Source of the DNA: DASRDR01 sp963812945 [NCBI: uncultured Candidatus Rokubacteria bacterium]
GTDB lineage: Bacteria > Methylomirabilota > Methylomirabilia > Rokubacteriales
DNA length: 64,000 bases
Reading direction: 5' to 3'
NCBI GenBank assembly: GCA_963812945.1
Contig: CAWEXD010000008.1
Span: forward strand, 2,294,001 to 2,358,000
Below the pieces are notes generated by a model. It saw only the letters and a program-made list of their open reading frames with translations. It did not search any database and was not told where the DNA came from. The position numbers were made by a program, and so were the translations under genes. Positions 25,438 to 33,877 of the stretch are shown here, in pieces. The first letter of the stretch is position 1. The number at the start of each line of letters is the position of its first letter.

Positions 25438-26490
25438 GTGACCTCCGGACATCCGCCCGAGCGCCCGGACGTTCTCCCGTCGCCCCCCCGGGCCGGGGCA
25501 GCCTCCGGCGACGATACCGGCCCGTTCCGGCCGCCGTGGTGGGGCAAGAACGGCCACGTCCAGACGATCTGGGGCCCGCTCTTCCGGCCGAACCGGCTCC
25601 CGCTCCGACGCGAGCGGCTGTCGACGCCCGACGGCGACTTCGTGGACCTCGACTGGCTGGACGGTAACGGGCTCGCGGAGGACGCGCCTTGTCTGCTCGT
25701 GCTTCACGGCCTCGAGGGCTCGTCCCGGTCCCACTATGTCTGCGGGCTCCTCCGGGCCGGGCGCGCCGCAGGCTGGCGCGGGGTCGCCTTCAACTTCCGC
25801 TCGTGCAGCGGCGAGCTGAACCGCCTGCCGCGCTTCTACCATTCGGGTGAGACGGGTGACCTTGCCTGGGTGGTGAAGACGCTCGTCGAGCGCGCTCGCG
25901 GCATCCCCATCGGCGCGGTCGGTGTCTCGCTCGGGGGCAACGTCCTCCTGAAGTGGCTGGGCGAGGTGGGCGAGGCGGCGCCCGCAGAGCTCCGCGGCGC
26001 GGTCGGGATCTCGGTGCCCTTCGACGTGGGCGCCTCCGCCCGCGTGCTCGACCGCGGCTTCCACCGCCTCGTCTACGCCGCCAATTTTCTCAGGACGATG
26101 CGGTCGAAGGTGATCGAGAAGGCGCGGCGCTATCCCGGGTTCGTCGACGTGGCGGCGATGCGCCGGGCGCGGACGTTCGCCCTGTACGACCGGGTGGTGA
26201 CTGCGCCGCTGAACGGATTCCGCGACGAGGTGGACTACTGGGTGCGGGCCTCCAGTGGCCCCTACCTCGAGCGGATCCGGCGACCGACACTCCTCCTCGG
26301 CGCCCATGACGACCCGATCGTTCCCGGCCGGACGCTCCCCGATCCGCGCCGTCTCCCGCCGGGCGTCCGGGCCGAGTTCACGGCGCGCGGCGGCCACGCC
26401 GGGTTCCTGGAGGGCCGCTGGCCCTGGCGCACGGCCTCCTGGGCGGAGAGGCGAGCCGTCGCGTTCCTGACTTCCCTGCTGCACGGGTGA
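25438..26490 (+). CDS. YheT-family alpha/beta hydrolase
   Basis: A 350-residue predicted esterase of the YheT/EMB8 family. It contains WWGKNGHVQTIWGP, the family-specific opening, the oxyanion region VLHGLEGSSRSHY, the nucleophile elbow GVSLGGN, an Asp in LGAHDDPIVP, and a His in RGGHAGF. The GTG at 25438 has AAGGAG 6 nt upstream. Cytoplasmic, no signal peptide. It follows the lipoprotein gene by 10 nt. The natural substrate of this family is not established. Confidence 0.88.
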   Translation: MTSGHPPERPDVLPSPPRAGAASGDDTGPFRPPWWGKNGHVQTIWGPLFRPNRLPLRRERLSTPDGDFVDLDWLDGNGLAEDAPCLLVLHGLEGSSRSHYVCGLLRAGRAAGWRGVAFNFRSCSGELNRLPRFYHSGETGDLAWVVKTLVERARGIPIGAVGVSLGGNVLLKWLGEVGEAAPAELRGAVGISVPFDVGASARVLDRGFHRLVYAANFLRTMRSKVIEKARRYPGFVDVAAMRRARTFALYDRVVTAPLNGFRDEVDYWVRASSGPYLERIRRPTLLLGAHDDPIVPGRTLPDPRRLPPGVRAEFTARGGHAGFLEGRWPWRTASWAERRAVAFLTSLLHG

Positions 26491-26505
26491 CGCGTTCCGC
26501 GACGA

Positions 26506-26535
26506 TGGCCACGACGGGTCACAATGGGCTACGAT
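26506..26535 (+). promoter_or_regulatory. Candidate promoter of the DinB gene, near-leaderless
   Basis: TGGCCA, 18 nt, TACGAT (26530-26535), then 10 nt to the ATG at 26546. The upstream ATG at 26534 would lie inside the -10, which is why the second ATG is preferred. The -35 is poor (4 of 6). Confidence 0.28.
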
Positions 26536-26545
26536 GGACCCGCCC

Positions 26546-27085
26546 ATGACGCCATCCGAGCAGACCTCGCCGCTCGCCCCGCGCGAAGCGGCGAACGCGC
26601 TCCGAGCCGCGCTCCTCGCCGTGCGGGTGGAGTGCACCGGATTGCCGGCCGCCGTGCTGCGCTGGCATCCCGCGCCGGGCGAATGGTGCGTGCTGGAGGT
26701 CATCGGTCACCTCATCGAGGCCGAGGAGCGTGGCTTCGCCGGGCGCGTCCGGATGCTCCTCGCCGAGCTCGATCCCGAGTTCCGGACGTGGGATCAAGAC
26801 GCCGTCGCCCAGGCGCGCCAGGATTGCCGGCGCGACTTCGCCGGGATCCTGGCCGAGTGGACGCGCCTGCGCGAGGCAAGCGCCGCGCTCGTCGAGACGC
26901 TCCGGCCGGATGATCTCCTTCGGGCCGGCCGTCATCCCCGGGTGGGTCGGCTCTCCATCGCGGATCTCCTGGCCGAGTGGGTTCACCACGACCGCAACCA
27001 CCAGCGTCAGATCCTGGCCAACGTCCAGGCATACGTCTGGCCGCACATGGGCAACGCTCAGCGCTTCTCGCGGCCCGGGTCGTGA
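26546..27085 (+). CDS. DinB-family protein (second copy)
   Basis: A 179-residue member of the DinB superfamily. Metal-ligand histidines fit VIGHLIEAEERGFAGRV (helix 2) and WVHHDRNHQRQILANVQ (helix 4). It differs clearly from the DinB protein at 23209, so this is not a recent duplication. The start is ATG 26546, because the only upstream ATG overlaps the likely promoter. It precedes the hydroxyacid dehydrogenase gene by 39 nt. Function unknown. Confidence 0.82.
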   Translation: MTPSEQTSPLAPREAANALRAALLAVRVECTGLPAAVLRWHPAPGEWCVLEVIGHLIEAEERGFAGRVRMLLAELDPEFRTWDQDAVAQARQDCRRDFAGILAEWTRLREASAALVETLRPDDLLRAGRHPRVGRLSIADLLAEWVHHDRNHQRQILANVQAYVWPHMGNAQRFSRPGS

Positions 27086-27124
27086 CCGCCCGATAGCCGC
27101 TCACCCATCCGGAGGACTCCGACC

Positions 27125-28111
27125 GTGCGCATCGTGATCCCCGAGGGCGCCCAGTTCGTCCAGAAGCCCGAGCACCTCGATCCGCTCCGTCGCCTCGGGG
27201 AGCTCGTCGTGTCCCCGGGCCACCCGAAGGACAAGGCGGATTTCATCGACCGCGTCAAGGACGCCGACGTGGTGGTCCTCGACTACACGATGATGGACGA
27301 GGAGGTGCTCGCCCGCTGCCCGCGCCTTTCGTTCGTCGCCTTCCTGGGGATCGGCTACGCGAGCTGCATCGACATCGAGGCGGCGACGCGCCGGGGGATC
27401 GTCGTCAGCAACACCCCGGACTACGGGGCGACGTCGGTGGCCGAGCACGTCCTCGGGATGATCCTCGCCCTGACCCGCCACATCGCGACGTCCTACGTCT
27501 CGCTGAAGGAAGGACGCTGGGAGCCCGGCCGGTTCCAGGGCATGGAGCTCCGGGGCAAGACCCTCGGCCTGGTAGGCCTCGGGCCCATCGGCCAGGAGAC
27601 GGCGCGGCTCGGCGCCGGCGCCGGGATGAAGCTCGTGGGCTGGACGCGGAACGCGACCCCGGACCGGGCCCGGCACGGGCTCGCCCTCGTCTCCCTGGAG
27701 GAGGTCTTCAGCCGGTCGGACATCGTCTCGATCCACCTCTCGCTCCGGCCGGAAACGGAGCACTTGGTCTCGCGGTCGCTCCTGTCGCGGATGAAGCCGG
27801 AAGCGTACTTCGTCAACACCGCTCGCGCCAAGCTCGTGGACAACGCGGCCCTGGCCGACCTGCTCCGGGCCGAGCGGATCGCGGGCGCGGCGCTCGACGT
27901 CTTCGACGAGGAGCCGGTGCCCCCCGGGCCCCACGTGTTCCGGGACCTGCCGAACGTCCTGATCACGCCTCACATCGGCTACAACACCCGCGAGGCGAGC
28001 CTCAACATGCTGAACATCGCCATCGCGACGATCGCCGCGCACGTGAAGGGCGAGCGGCTCCACGTCGTCAACCCCGAGGCGTTCGCGCACCGCGGCGTGC
28101 GACATTCGTGA
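27125..28111 (+). CDS. D-2-hydroxyacid dehydrogenase (NAD-dependent)
   Basis: A 328-residue enzyme of the formate/glycerate dehydrogenase superfamily that interconverts 2-oxo acids and D-2-hydroxy acids. The NAD-binding motif is GLVGLGPIGQETARLG, the substrate arginine lies in VNTARAKLVD, the catalytic Glu in the FDEEPV region and His in LITPHIGYN. GTG at 27125 fits the first strand. It overlaps the next gene by GTGA and is one of three distinct members in the window (27125, 46410, 62889). The specific substrate is not predictable. Confidence 0.92.
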   Translation: MRIVIPEGAQFVQKPEHLDPLRRLGELVVSPGHPKDKADFIDRVKDADVVVLDYTMMDEEVLARCPRLSFVAFLGIGYASCIDIEAATRRGIVVSNTPDYGATSVAEHVLGMILALTRHIATSYVSLKEGRWEPGRFQGMELRGKTLGLVGLGPIGQETARLGAGAGMKLVGWTRNATPDRARHGLALVSLEEVFSRSDIVSIHLSLRPETEHLVSRSLLSRMKPEAYFVNTARAKLVDNAALADLLRAERIAGAALDVFDEEPVPPGPHVFRDLPNVLITPHIGYNTREASLNMLNIAIATIAAHVKGERLHVVNPEAFAHRGVRHS

Positions 28112-28941
28112 GCCCCGTGTGTCCGCGGCCGGTGCCCCTCGCCGAGCGGCTGGCGCTGCACACCTGGACGCTCGACACCACCCCGCTTCCCGACGCGCTT
28201 CGCGTCGCCCGGGCCGCCGGCTGGTCGGCCGTCGAGCTCCGGCGAGTCGACTTCGCGCGGGCCGCCGAGGCGGGCCAGTCCGCCGAGCGCGTGATCGATC
28301 TCGTGCGGGCGAGCGGGCTTCCCGTCGCGTGCGTCGGCGGCCAGCTCGGGTGGATGTTCAGCGACGGCGCCGAGCGGCGCCGGCTCCTCGACGCGGTGGC
28401 CGAGTCGTGCCGCTGGGCGGAGGCGCTCGGCGCGCCCGTCGTGATGAGCCCGGCGGACCTGGGCCGAGGTGACCTCGACCATGCGGCGGCCGGCGTGCGG
28501 GAGCTGGGTGACCGCGCGGCCGAGCACGGCGTCCGCCTGGCCCTCGAGCCGCCGTCCCAGGCCGCCCAGCTGAACACGGTCGAGCGGCTTCGCGAGCTGC
28601 TCGCGCGGGCAGCACATCCGAGCTGCGGCCTCCTGCTCGATGCCTATCATCTCCACCGCGGCGGGGGTGGCCTCCGCCAGGTGGAAGACCTCGACCCGGC
28701 CGAGGTCGCCTACGTCCAGTTCAGCGACGTCCCGGCGTCCGGGTTGGAGCCCGGCCAGACGCTCGACCGGCTCCCGCCGGGCCGGGGCGTCGTCCCGTTC
28801 CGCGACTTCTTCCAGCTCGTCCTCGCCAAGGGCTACACGGGGCACTGCTCGTACGAGGCGCCGAATCCGGCCGCCTGGGCGCGCGACGCCGAGACGGTCG
28901 CCCGGGAAGCGCTCGACGCCACCCTCGCCATCCTGCCATAA
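28108..28941 (+). CDS. Sugar phosphate isomerase/epimerase-like TIM-barrel protein
   Basis: A 277-residue protein of the xylose-isomerase-like TIM-barrel family (AP endonuclease family 2 fold). Metal-ligand-like residues appear at successive strand ends: Glu in WSAVELRRVD, LALEPPSQ, LLLDAYHLHRGG (Asp and His) and HCSYEAPNP (Glu). GTG 28108 is in a GTGA overlap with the hydroxyacid dehydrogenase gene, so the two form a translationally coupled pair, perhaps for catabolism of a sugar or inositol derivative. A palindromic repeat follows its stop. Confidence 0.87.
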   Translation: MSPVCPRPVPLAERLALHTWTLDTTPLPDALRVARAAGWSAVELRRVDFARAAEAGQSAERVIDLVRASGLPVACVGGQLGWMFSDGAERRRLLDAVAESCRWAEALGAPVVMSPADLGRGDLDHAAAGVRELGDRAAEHGVRLALEPPSQAAQLNTVERLRELLARAAHPSCGLLLDAYHLHRGGGGLRQVEDLDPAEVAYVQFSDVPASGLEPGQTLDRLPPGRGVVPFRDFFQLVLAKGYTGHCSYEAPNPAAWARDAETVAREALDATLAILP

Positions 28942-28950
28942 CTCTCAAAC

Positions 28951-28975
28951 CGGGGTCAGACCCCGACTTTGACTT
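28951..28975. repeat. REP-like palindromic repeat, copy 1
   Basis: A perfect palindrome, CGGGGTC-A-GACCCCG (28951-28965), is followed by ACTTTGACTT. The second copy at 59849-59880 shares GGGTCAGAC and TTTGACT but lacks the six bases between them. It lies between the TIM-barrel and LLM genes, 10 nt after a stop codon. Such short palindromes are commonly dispersed by REP-associated transposases; none is in this window. Confidence 0.55.
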
Positions 28976-28986
28976 CTGAGGTGCGC

Positions 28987-29937
28987 ATGACCGCAAAGCG
29001 TCTCGAGCTGAACGTCATGATCGAGGGCCAGGAAGGCCTCACCTGGGGCCGATGGCAGCGCCTGGCGCGGGCCGCGGAGGACGGCGGATTCGGCGGGCTC
29101 TACCGCTCGGACCACCTCACCGGGCTCTTCGGCCACCCGACGCGGCCCTCGCTCGAGACGTGGGCGTCGCTCGCGTGGCTGGCCACGGCGACGCGGCGGA
29201 TCCGATTCGGCCCGATCGTCTGTCCGATGACCTTCTATCAGCCGGCGCTCCTCGCAAAGCGGGCCGCGGCCATCGACGAGCTGGCGGGCGGGCGCCTCGA
29301 CCTCGGCATCGGCGCCGGCTGGAACGAGATGGAGCACCGGATGTTCGGGATCCCCTTCCCGCCGCTCCGCGAGCGGATGGACCGCCTCGAGTGCGGGGCC
29401 CGGGTGATCCGGGCGCTCTGGCGCGGCGCCCCGGTCACGCTCGAGCAGCCCTACTACCCGCTCGTCGAGGCGCAGAGCTTCCCCCTCCCGGCCGGCGGGG
29501 GGCTGATCGTCGGCGGGCGCGGCGAGCGGCGGACGATGCGCGTGGCCGCCGAGCTCGCCGACGAGTGGAACGCGACCCGCGTGACGTTCGACGACTACCC
29601 GCGGAAGCTCGAAGTCCTGGCCGGCCATTGCCGGGCCGTCGGCCGAGACCCGGCCTCGATCCGCCTGTCGCTGATGGTGCCCATCGTGATCGGCCGCACG
29701 CGGGCCGAGGTCGCGGCGCGCCTGGCCCACGGCCGTGAGTGGTTCCCGCGCGTGCCCGAGTCCAAGGCGGAGTGGCGGGCCCAGAGCTTCCTGTTCGGCT
29801 CGGTGGACGAAATCGTGCGGGACCTCCGGCGCTGGCACGCCCTCGGCATCCAGCGTGTCATGCTCCAGTGTCTCGACATCGACGACCTGGCCGCGATCGA
29901 GCTCGTCGCCCGCGAGGTGATCCCGGCGGTCGGCTGA
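28987..29937 (+). CDS. LLM-class flavin-dependent oxidoreductase
   Basis: A 316-residue TIM-barrel protein of the bacterial-luciferase-like monooxygenase superfamily, using FMN or F420. Landmarks are GLYRSDHLTGLFG, FGPIVCPMTFYQPALLAKRAAAIDELAGGRLDLGIGAGWNEMEH in pieces, and GLIVGGRGERRTMRVAAE near the phosphate-binding site. The ATG at 28987 has GAGG 6 nt upstream. A TTG at 28969 lies inside the repeat and is rejected. It resembles F420-dependent oxidoreductases such as FGD-like enzymes, but the cofactor is not certain. Confidence 0.9.
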   Translation: MTAKRLELNVMIEGQEGLTWGRWQRLARAAEDGGFGGLYRSDHLTGLFGHPTRPSLETWASLAWLATATRRIRFGPIVCPMTFYQPALLAKRAAAIDELAGGRLDLGIGAGWNEMEHRMFGIPFPPLRERMDRLECGARVIRALWRGAPVTLEQPYYPLVEAQSFPLPAGGGLIVGGRGERRTMRVAAELADEWNATRVTFDDYPRKLEVLAGHCRAVGRDPASIRLSLMVPIVIGRTRAEVAARLAHGREWFPRVPESKAEWRAQSFLFGSVDEIVRDLRRWHALGIQRVMLQCLDIDDLAAIELVAREVIPAVG

Positions 29938-30013
29938 CGGGCCGCGACGCTCACGGCCCTCCGAGTGCCACGATCAGGACGTCGGTCCACCGAGGGGACG
30001 CGCCCGTCGAGGG

Positions 30014-30910
30014 TCACCGATGGGCGGGGCCGGACTCCATCGGGCACGCCGGATCCCGGGCCCACTCCTCCAGCGAGCCGTCGTAGACGGCGACGTCCTC
30101 CATGCCGAGGAGGGTCAGCAGGAGGGCGTCGCTCGACGCGGCGATGCCGGCGCCGCAGTAGGTCACCGCACGCCGCCTCACCGCGTCACTGCCGGGGCGA
30201 AGAACACCCGCCGCCTCGAGCACGGCGCGAATCCGCTCGCGCGGCAGGTAGGCATGGGTCGCCGGATCGGTCATGGCGCGCGCCGGCACCGAGACGCTGC
30301 CCGCGATCCGCCCCGGACGGCCGTACGTGACGCCTCCGCGGCCCTCGTGCTGCTCCGCCGAGAGCGCGTTGACGACGACCGCCCGAGAATCGCCCAGCGC
30401 CTGGCGCACCGCCGCCTTGTCGACGAAGAGCCCCGGACGTGGCCGGGGGACAAGATGAGCCGGCGGATGACGGCGCACCTCGGTCGTCAGCGGCCGGCCT
30501 TCGGCCGTCCAGTGCGCGAAGCCGCCATCCAGCACGGCCGCGTCGTCGAAGCCGATGGCCCGCAGCATCCACCAGAGCCGCGCCGCGAAGATGTTGTGGT
30601 CCCGGCAGTAGAGGACGACGAACGTGCCGGGTCCGACCCCGTGCCGGCCGAAGGCCTCGGCGACGCGCGCGGGCCCGGGCATCGTGAACCGGAGCCCGCT
30701 CGTCGAGTCGGACAGATCGGCGACCGGGTCCACGAGGACGGCGCCCGGGAGGTGTCCCGCGTCGTAGAGCGGCCGAGCACTCTCCACGCGGAAGTCACTT
30801 CCGCCGGGCAGCGGCCGGTAGACGACGCCACACTCGAAGAGCCGGAGCTCCGGCGCGTCGAGGCGCGCGGCGAGCTCGGCGGGAGGGATCAGCGGACGGG
30901 GCCAGGCCAT
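30014..30910 (-). CDS. Two-domain sulfurtransferase (rhodanese / mercaptopyruvate type)
   Basis: A 298-residue protein with two rhodanese domains. The N-terminal domain contains FVVLYCRDHNIFAARLWW, and the C-terminal domain has the active-site loop VTYCGAGIAAS, close to the CG[ST]GVT loop of mercaptopyruvate sulfurtransferases. It transfers sulfur from mercaptopyruvate or thiosulfate to an acceptor. ATG 30910 has an AGAGGAG ribosome-binding site inside the end of the epoxide hydrolase gene, 2 nt beyond whose stop it starts. Unusually, both domains have a cysteine in the loop position. Confidence 0.88.
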   Translation of the reverse strand: MAWPRPLIPPAELAARLDAPELRLFECGVVYRPLPGGSDFRVESARPLYDAGHLPGAVLVDPVADLSDSTSGLRFTMPGPARVAEAFGRHGVGPGTFVVLYCRDHNIFAARLWWMLRAIGFDDAAVLDGGFAHWTAEGRPLTTEVRRHPPAHLVPRPRPGLFVDKAAVRQALGDSRAVVVNALSAEQHEGRGGVTYGRPGRIAGSVSVPARAMTDPATHAYLPRERIRAVLEAAGVLRPGSDAVRRRAVTYCGAGIAASSDALLLTLLGMEDVAVYDGSLEEWARDPACPMESGPAHR

Positions 30911-30912
30911 GG

Positions 30913-32076
30913 TCACGCTCCTCTGAGGGGCCGGAAGAAGGCGCGCACGTCCTCGGCCAGGAGGTCCGGCTCCTCCAGGGCCGCGAAGTGGCCGCCACGC
31001 GGCATTGGCGTCCATCGACGGAGATCGAACGCGCGCTCCGCCCATGCCCGCGGCGGTCGAAGGATCTCCCGGGGGAACAGCGCGTACCCGGTCGGCACCT
31101 CGATCCGCCCCGTGGGGAGCGGCCAGCCGCGGTGCATCCGATCGTAGTAGGGCCAGAACGACGCGTTGATCGATCCGGTCACCCAGTAGATCGTCACGTT
31201 CGTCAGGAGGTCGTCACGACCGAAGCTGCGCTCGACATCGCCCTCGCAGTCGCTCCAGCGCTGGAACTTCTCCACGATCCACGCCGCCAGCCCGGCGGGC
31301 GAGTCCGTGAGCCCGTAGGCAAGCGTCTGGGGCCGCGTCCCCTGAATCCACTGGTAGCCGGTTTCCTCGCGGAGCCAATCCTGGAGCTCCCGGAGATACT
31401 GCGCGTCTTCGGGGCTCTGCCCCACGGTGTCGCGCGGAACGTCGCGCCGGAGCGGCATGAGGTTCAGGTGGATGCCGACGAGCCGCTCCGGGCGATCCAC
31501 CGCGAGCCGGGCGCTCACGAAAGATCCCCAGTCCCCGCCCTGGGCACCGAACCGCCGGTAGCCGAGGACGTCCGTCATGAGCGTCGCGAAGGCCGCGGCG
31601 ATCTCGGGCACACCGAAGCGCGGCTGGCCCTGGCGGAACGAGAATCCATAACCGGGCAAGGACGGCGCCACCACCGTGAAGGCGTCCGCCGGGTCGCCGC
31701 CGAACCGCGCGGGGTCGGTCAGGCGCGGCAGAAGCTGGTTGAACTCCCAGACCGAACCCGGCCAGCCGTGCGAGAGGAGCAGCGGCAGCGGGCTCGGGCC
31801 GACCCCTTCCTCGTGGATGAAGTGGACGTCGATTCCAGCCACCGGCACCGTGAACTGGCGGAACCCGTTCAGCCGGGCCTCGTGGGCCCGCCAGTCGTAG
31901 CGCTCGCGCCAGTAGGCGCAGAGCTCCCGGAGATAGGCGAGGTCGGTCCCGTAGCGCCAGCCAGCCCCCGCAACCTCGTCCGGCCAGCGCGTCCGGGCGA
32001 GGCGCTGGCGGAGGTCGTCGAGGACCGCATCGGGGACGTGGACTCTGAAGGGGCGGAGGGGGTTGGGCGTGCTCAT
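30913..32076 (-). CDS. Epoxide hydrolase (EphB/microsomal type)
   Basis: A 387-residue alpha/beta hydrolase with the N-terminal epoxide-hydrolase extension (residues 1-110, RVHVPDAVLDDLRQRLARTRWP). Active-site features are LLSHGWPGSVWEFNQ (oxyanion HGWPG), the nucleophile Asp in GAQGGDWGS, and the catalytic His in RGGHFAALEEPD. It opens epoxides by water addition. The gene is upstream of the sulfurtransferase with a 2-nt gap, so they are co-transcribed. A divergent aldehyde dehydrogenase gene lies on the other side. Confidence 0.92.
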   Translation of the reverse strand: MSTPNPLRPFRVHVPDAVLDDLRQRLARTRWPDEVAGAGWRYGTDLAYLRELCAYWRERYDWRAHEARLNGFRQFTVPVAGIDVHFIHEEGVGPSPLPLLLSHGWPGSVWEFNQLLPRLTDPARFGGDPADAFTVVAPSLPGYGFSFRQGQPRFGVPEIAAAFATLMTDVLGYRRFGAQGGDWGSFVSARLAVDRPERLVGIHLNLMPLRRDVPRDTVGQSPEDAQYLRELQDWLREETGYQWIQGTRPQTLAYGLTDSPAGLAAWIVEKFQRWSDCEGDVERSFGRDDLLTNVTIYWVTGSINASFWPYYDRMHRGWPLPTGRIEVPTGYALFPREILRPPRAWAERAFDLRRWTPMPRGGHFAALEEPDLLAEDVRAFFRPLRGA

Positions 32077-32184
32077 GGATCGACCCGCGGGTCAGTATGC
32101 CAGGGTCGTCGGGGAGACGCTCCGGCCCTCACCGCCGCGGCAACGGCGTCCCGACGAGGGCCAGCGCCGGGCTATCAGGGTTGC

Positions 32185-32214
32185 TTGACCTGCCCCGCCC
32201 GCCGAGGGGAGAAT
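32185..32214 (+). promoter_or_regulatory. Candidate promoter of the aldehyde dehydrogenase gene
   Basis: TTGACC (32185-32190), 18 nt, GAGAAT (32209-32214). It would give a leader of about 40 nt that contains a stem-loop and a GGGGGAGGG ribosome-binding tract before the ATG at 32260. The -35 is good and the -10 moderate. Confidence 0.35.
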
Positions 32215-32227
32215 GCGGCCCACTTGA

Positions 32228-32245
32228 CCGGGCCGTCCGGCCCGG
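32228..32245 (+). promoter_or_regulatory. Stem-loop in the aldehyde dehydrogenase leader
   Basis: Inverted repeat CCGGGCCG-TC-CGGCCCGG, eight perfect base pairs, ending just before the GGGGGAGGG ribosome-binding tract. It could modulate translation or be fortuitous in GC-rich DNA. Confidence 0.3.
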
Positions 32246-32259
32246 GGGAGGGCGTACTC

Positions 32260-33723
32260 ATGGCGGAGCATCACCGGATGTTCGTCGACGGACAGTGGAT
32301 CGAGGCGGCCGCCGGCGGCACCTTCACGGTGTCCGATCCGGCAACCGGCGAGGTGATCGCCGACGTCGCCGACGGCGGGCCCGCAGAGGTCACGCGGGCG
32401 ATCGAGGCGGCGCACCGGGCCTTCCGGGACTGGGCGGCCATGCCCGCGCGGGAGCGCGCTCCGATCCTCCACCGCGTCCAGTCGCTCATGGAAACCCACC
32501 GGGAGGACCTCGCCCATCTGGTGATGCGCGAAAACGGCAAGCCCCTCGACGAAGCGCGCCGCGAGGTCACCTTCGCGCTCGGCTACTTCGGGTGGTTCGC
32601 CGAGGAGGCGCGGCGGGCCTACGGGGACCTGGTCCCCTCGCCGGCACGGGAGAAGCGCCTGTGGGTCCTCCGCCAGCCCCTCGGCGTGGTTGCGGCGATC
32701 ACGCCGTGGAACTTTCCGGCGACGATGGTGACGCGGAAGATCGCCCCGGCGCTCGCCGCGGGCTGCACCGTCGTGCTCAAGCCGGCCTCGGCCACGCCCC
32801 TCACGGCCCTCATGCTCGCGCGGCTCTGCGCCGAGGCGGGCGTCCCGAAAGGGGTGTTCAACGTCGTCACCGGCTCGCGCTCGGGGCCGATCGGCGCCAC
32901 CCTCGTCGAGCATCCCCTGGTCGCGAAGCTCGCCTTCACCGGCTCGACCGACGTCGGCAAGGCGCTGACGGCCGCCGCGGCGCGGACGCTCAAGCGCGTG
33001 TCGCTCGAGCTCGGCGGGAACGCCCCCTTCATCGTCTTCGACGACGCCGACCTCGACACGGCGGTCGAGGGGGCGGTGGCGATGAAGTTTCTCCGCGTCG
33101 GGGGCCAGTCGTGCATCTGCGCCAACCGGATCTTCGTCCAGTCAGGGATCGCGGACCGCTTCGTGCCCCGGTTCGTCGACGGCGTCCGCGCGCTGAAGGT
33201 CGGTCCGGGCACCCAGCCCGGCGTCGTCATCGGCCCCCTCATCAACGACGACACCCGGGAGAAGGTGGACGAGCTGGTCAGGGACGCGGTCGCGAGCGGC
33301 GCCCGGGTGGCGACGGGCGGCCACGCGCTCAGCGAGGGGCCCCTCGCGCGCGGCCACTTCTACGCTCCGACGGTCCTCCTCGACGCGCGCGACGAGATGC
33401 GCGTCTGCCAGGAAGAGATCTTCGGGCCCATCGCTCCCGTCCTCACGTTCCACAAGGAGAGCGAGCTGATCGAGCGGGCGAATGCCACGCGGTTCGGCCT
33501 GGCCGCGTACTTCTACACGCGTGACCTCGGACGCGCCACCCGCGTCGCCGAGGCGCTGGAGTACGGGCTCGTCGGCGTCAACGACGCGGCCGGCTACACC
33601 CACGAGATCCCGTTCGGCGGGTTCAAGGAGTCGGGGCTCGGCCGGGAAGGCGGGCGCGAGGGGCTCGACGAGTACCTCGAGACGAAGTCGGTCGTGGTCG
33701 GGCTCCCGCCCGCCCGCAGCTAG
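32260..33723 (+). CDS. NAD(P)-dependent aldehyde dehydrogenase (succinate-semialdehyde type)
   Basis: A 487-residue ALDH-superfamily enzyme oxidising an aldehyde to an acid. It carries the cofactor motif TPWNFPATMVTRK, the glutamate-bearing LELGGNAPFIVFDDADLD and the nucleophile Cys in GGQSCICANR. The overall pattern (FGPIAPVLTF, LVGVNDAAGYTHEIPFGGFKESGLGREGG) is closest to GabD-like succinate-semialdehyde dehydrogenases. ATG at 32260 follows a strong ribosome-binding tract. It is a single-gene transcript beside the epoxide hydrolase operon. The exact aldehyde is unknown. Confidence 0.93.
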   Translation: MAEHHRMFVDGQWIEAAAGGTFTVSDPATGEVIADVADGGPAEVTRAIEAAHRAFRDWAAMPARERAPILHRVQSLMETHREDLAHLVMRENGKPLDEARREVTFALGYFGWFAEEARRAYGDLVPSPAREKRLWVLRQPLGVVAAITPWNFPATMVTRKIAPALAAGCTVVLKPASATPLTALMLARLCAEAGVPKGVFNVVTGSRSGPIGATLVEHPLVAKLAFTGSTDVGKALTAAAARTLKRVSLELGGNAPFIVFDDADLDTAVEGAVAMKFLRVGGQSCICANRIFVQSGIADRFVPRFVDGVRALKVGPGTQPGVVIGPLINDDTREKVDELVRDAVASGARVATGGHALSEGPLARGHFYAPTVLLDARDEMRVCQEEIFGPIAPVLTFHKESELIERANATRFGLAAYFYTRDLGRATRVAEALEYGLVGVNDAAGYTHEIPFGGFKESGLGREGGREGLDEYLETKSVVVGLPPARS

Positions 33724-33877
33724 GGACGCCCGCCGCTAGCGTCCTCGCCGGGCGGCCACGGCGAAGGCAAGGAAGTATCGGTCCATGCCTTCCAGGGTCG
33801 CCCCGTACTCGTGCCCGCCGAAGGCCGCGTCGCACAGGAGCTCGCGCGCCCGCGCACGCTCCCGCCGCCGAGGGATG

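Noticed and set aside
30988-32259. Long in-frame extension of the aldehyde dehydrogenase
   Set aside because: The extension overlaps the epoxide hydrolase gene on the other strand, is arginine-rich, and ALDH proteins start at ATG 32260 with its own ribosome-binding site.
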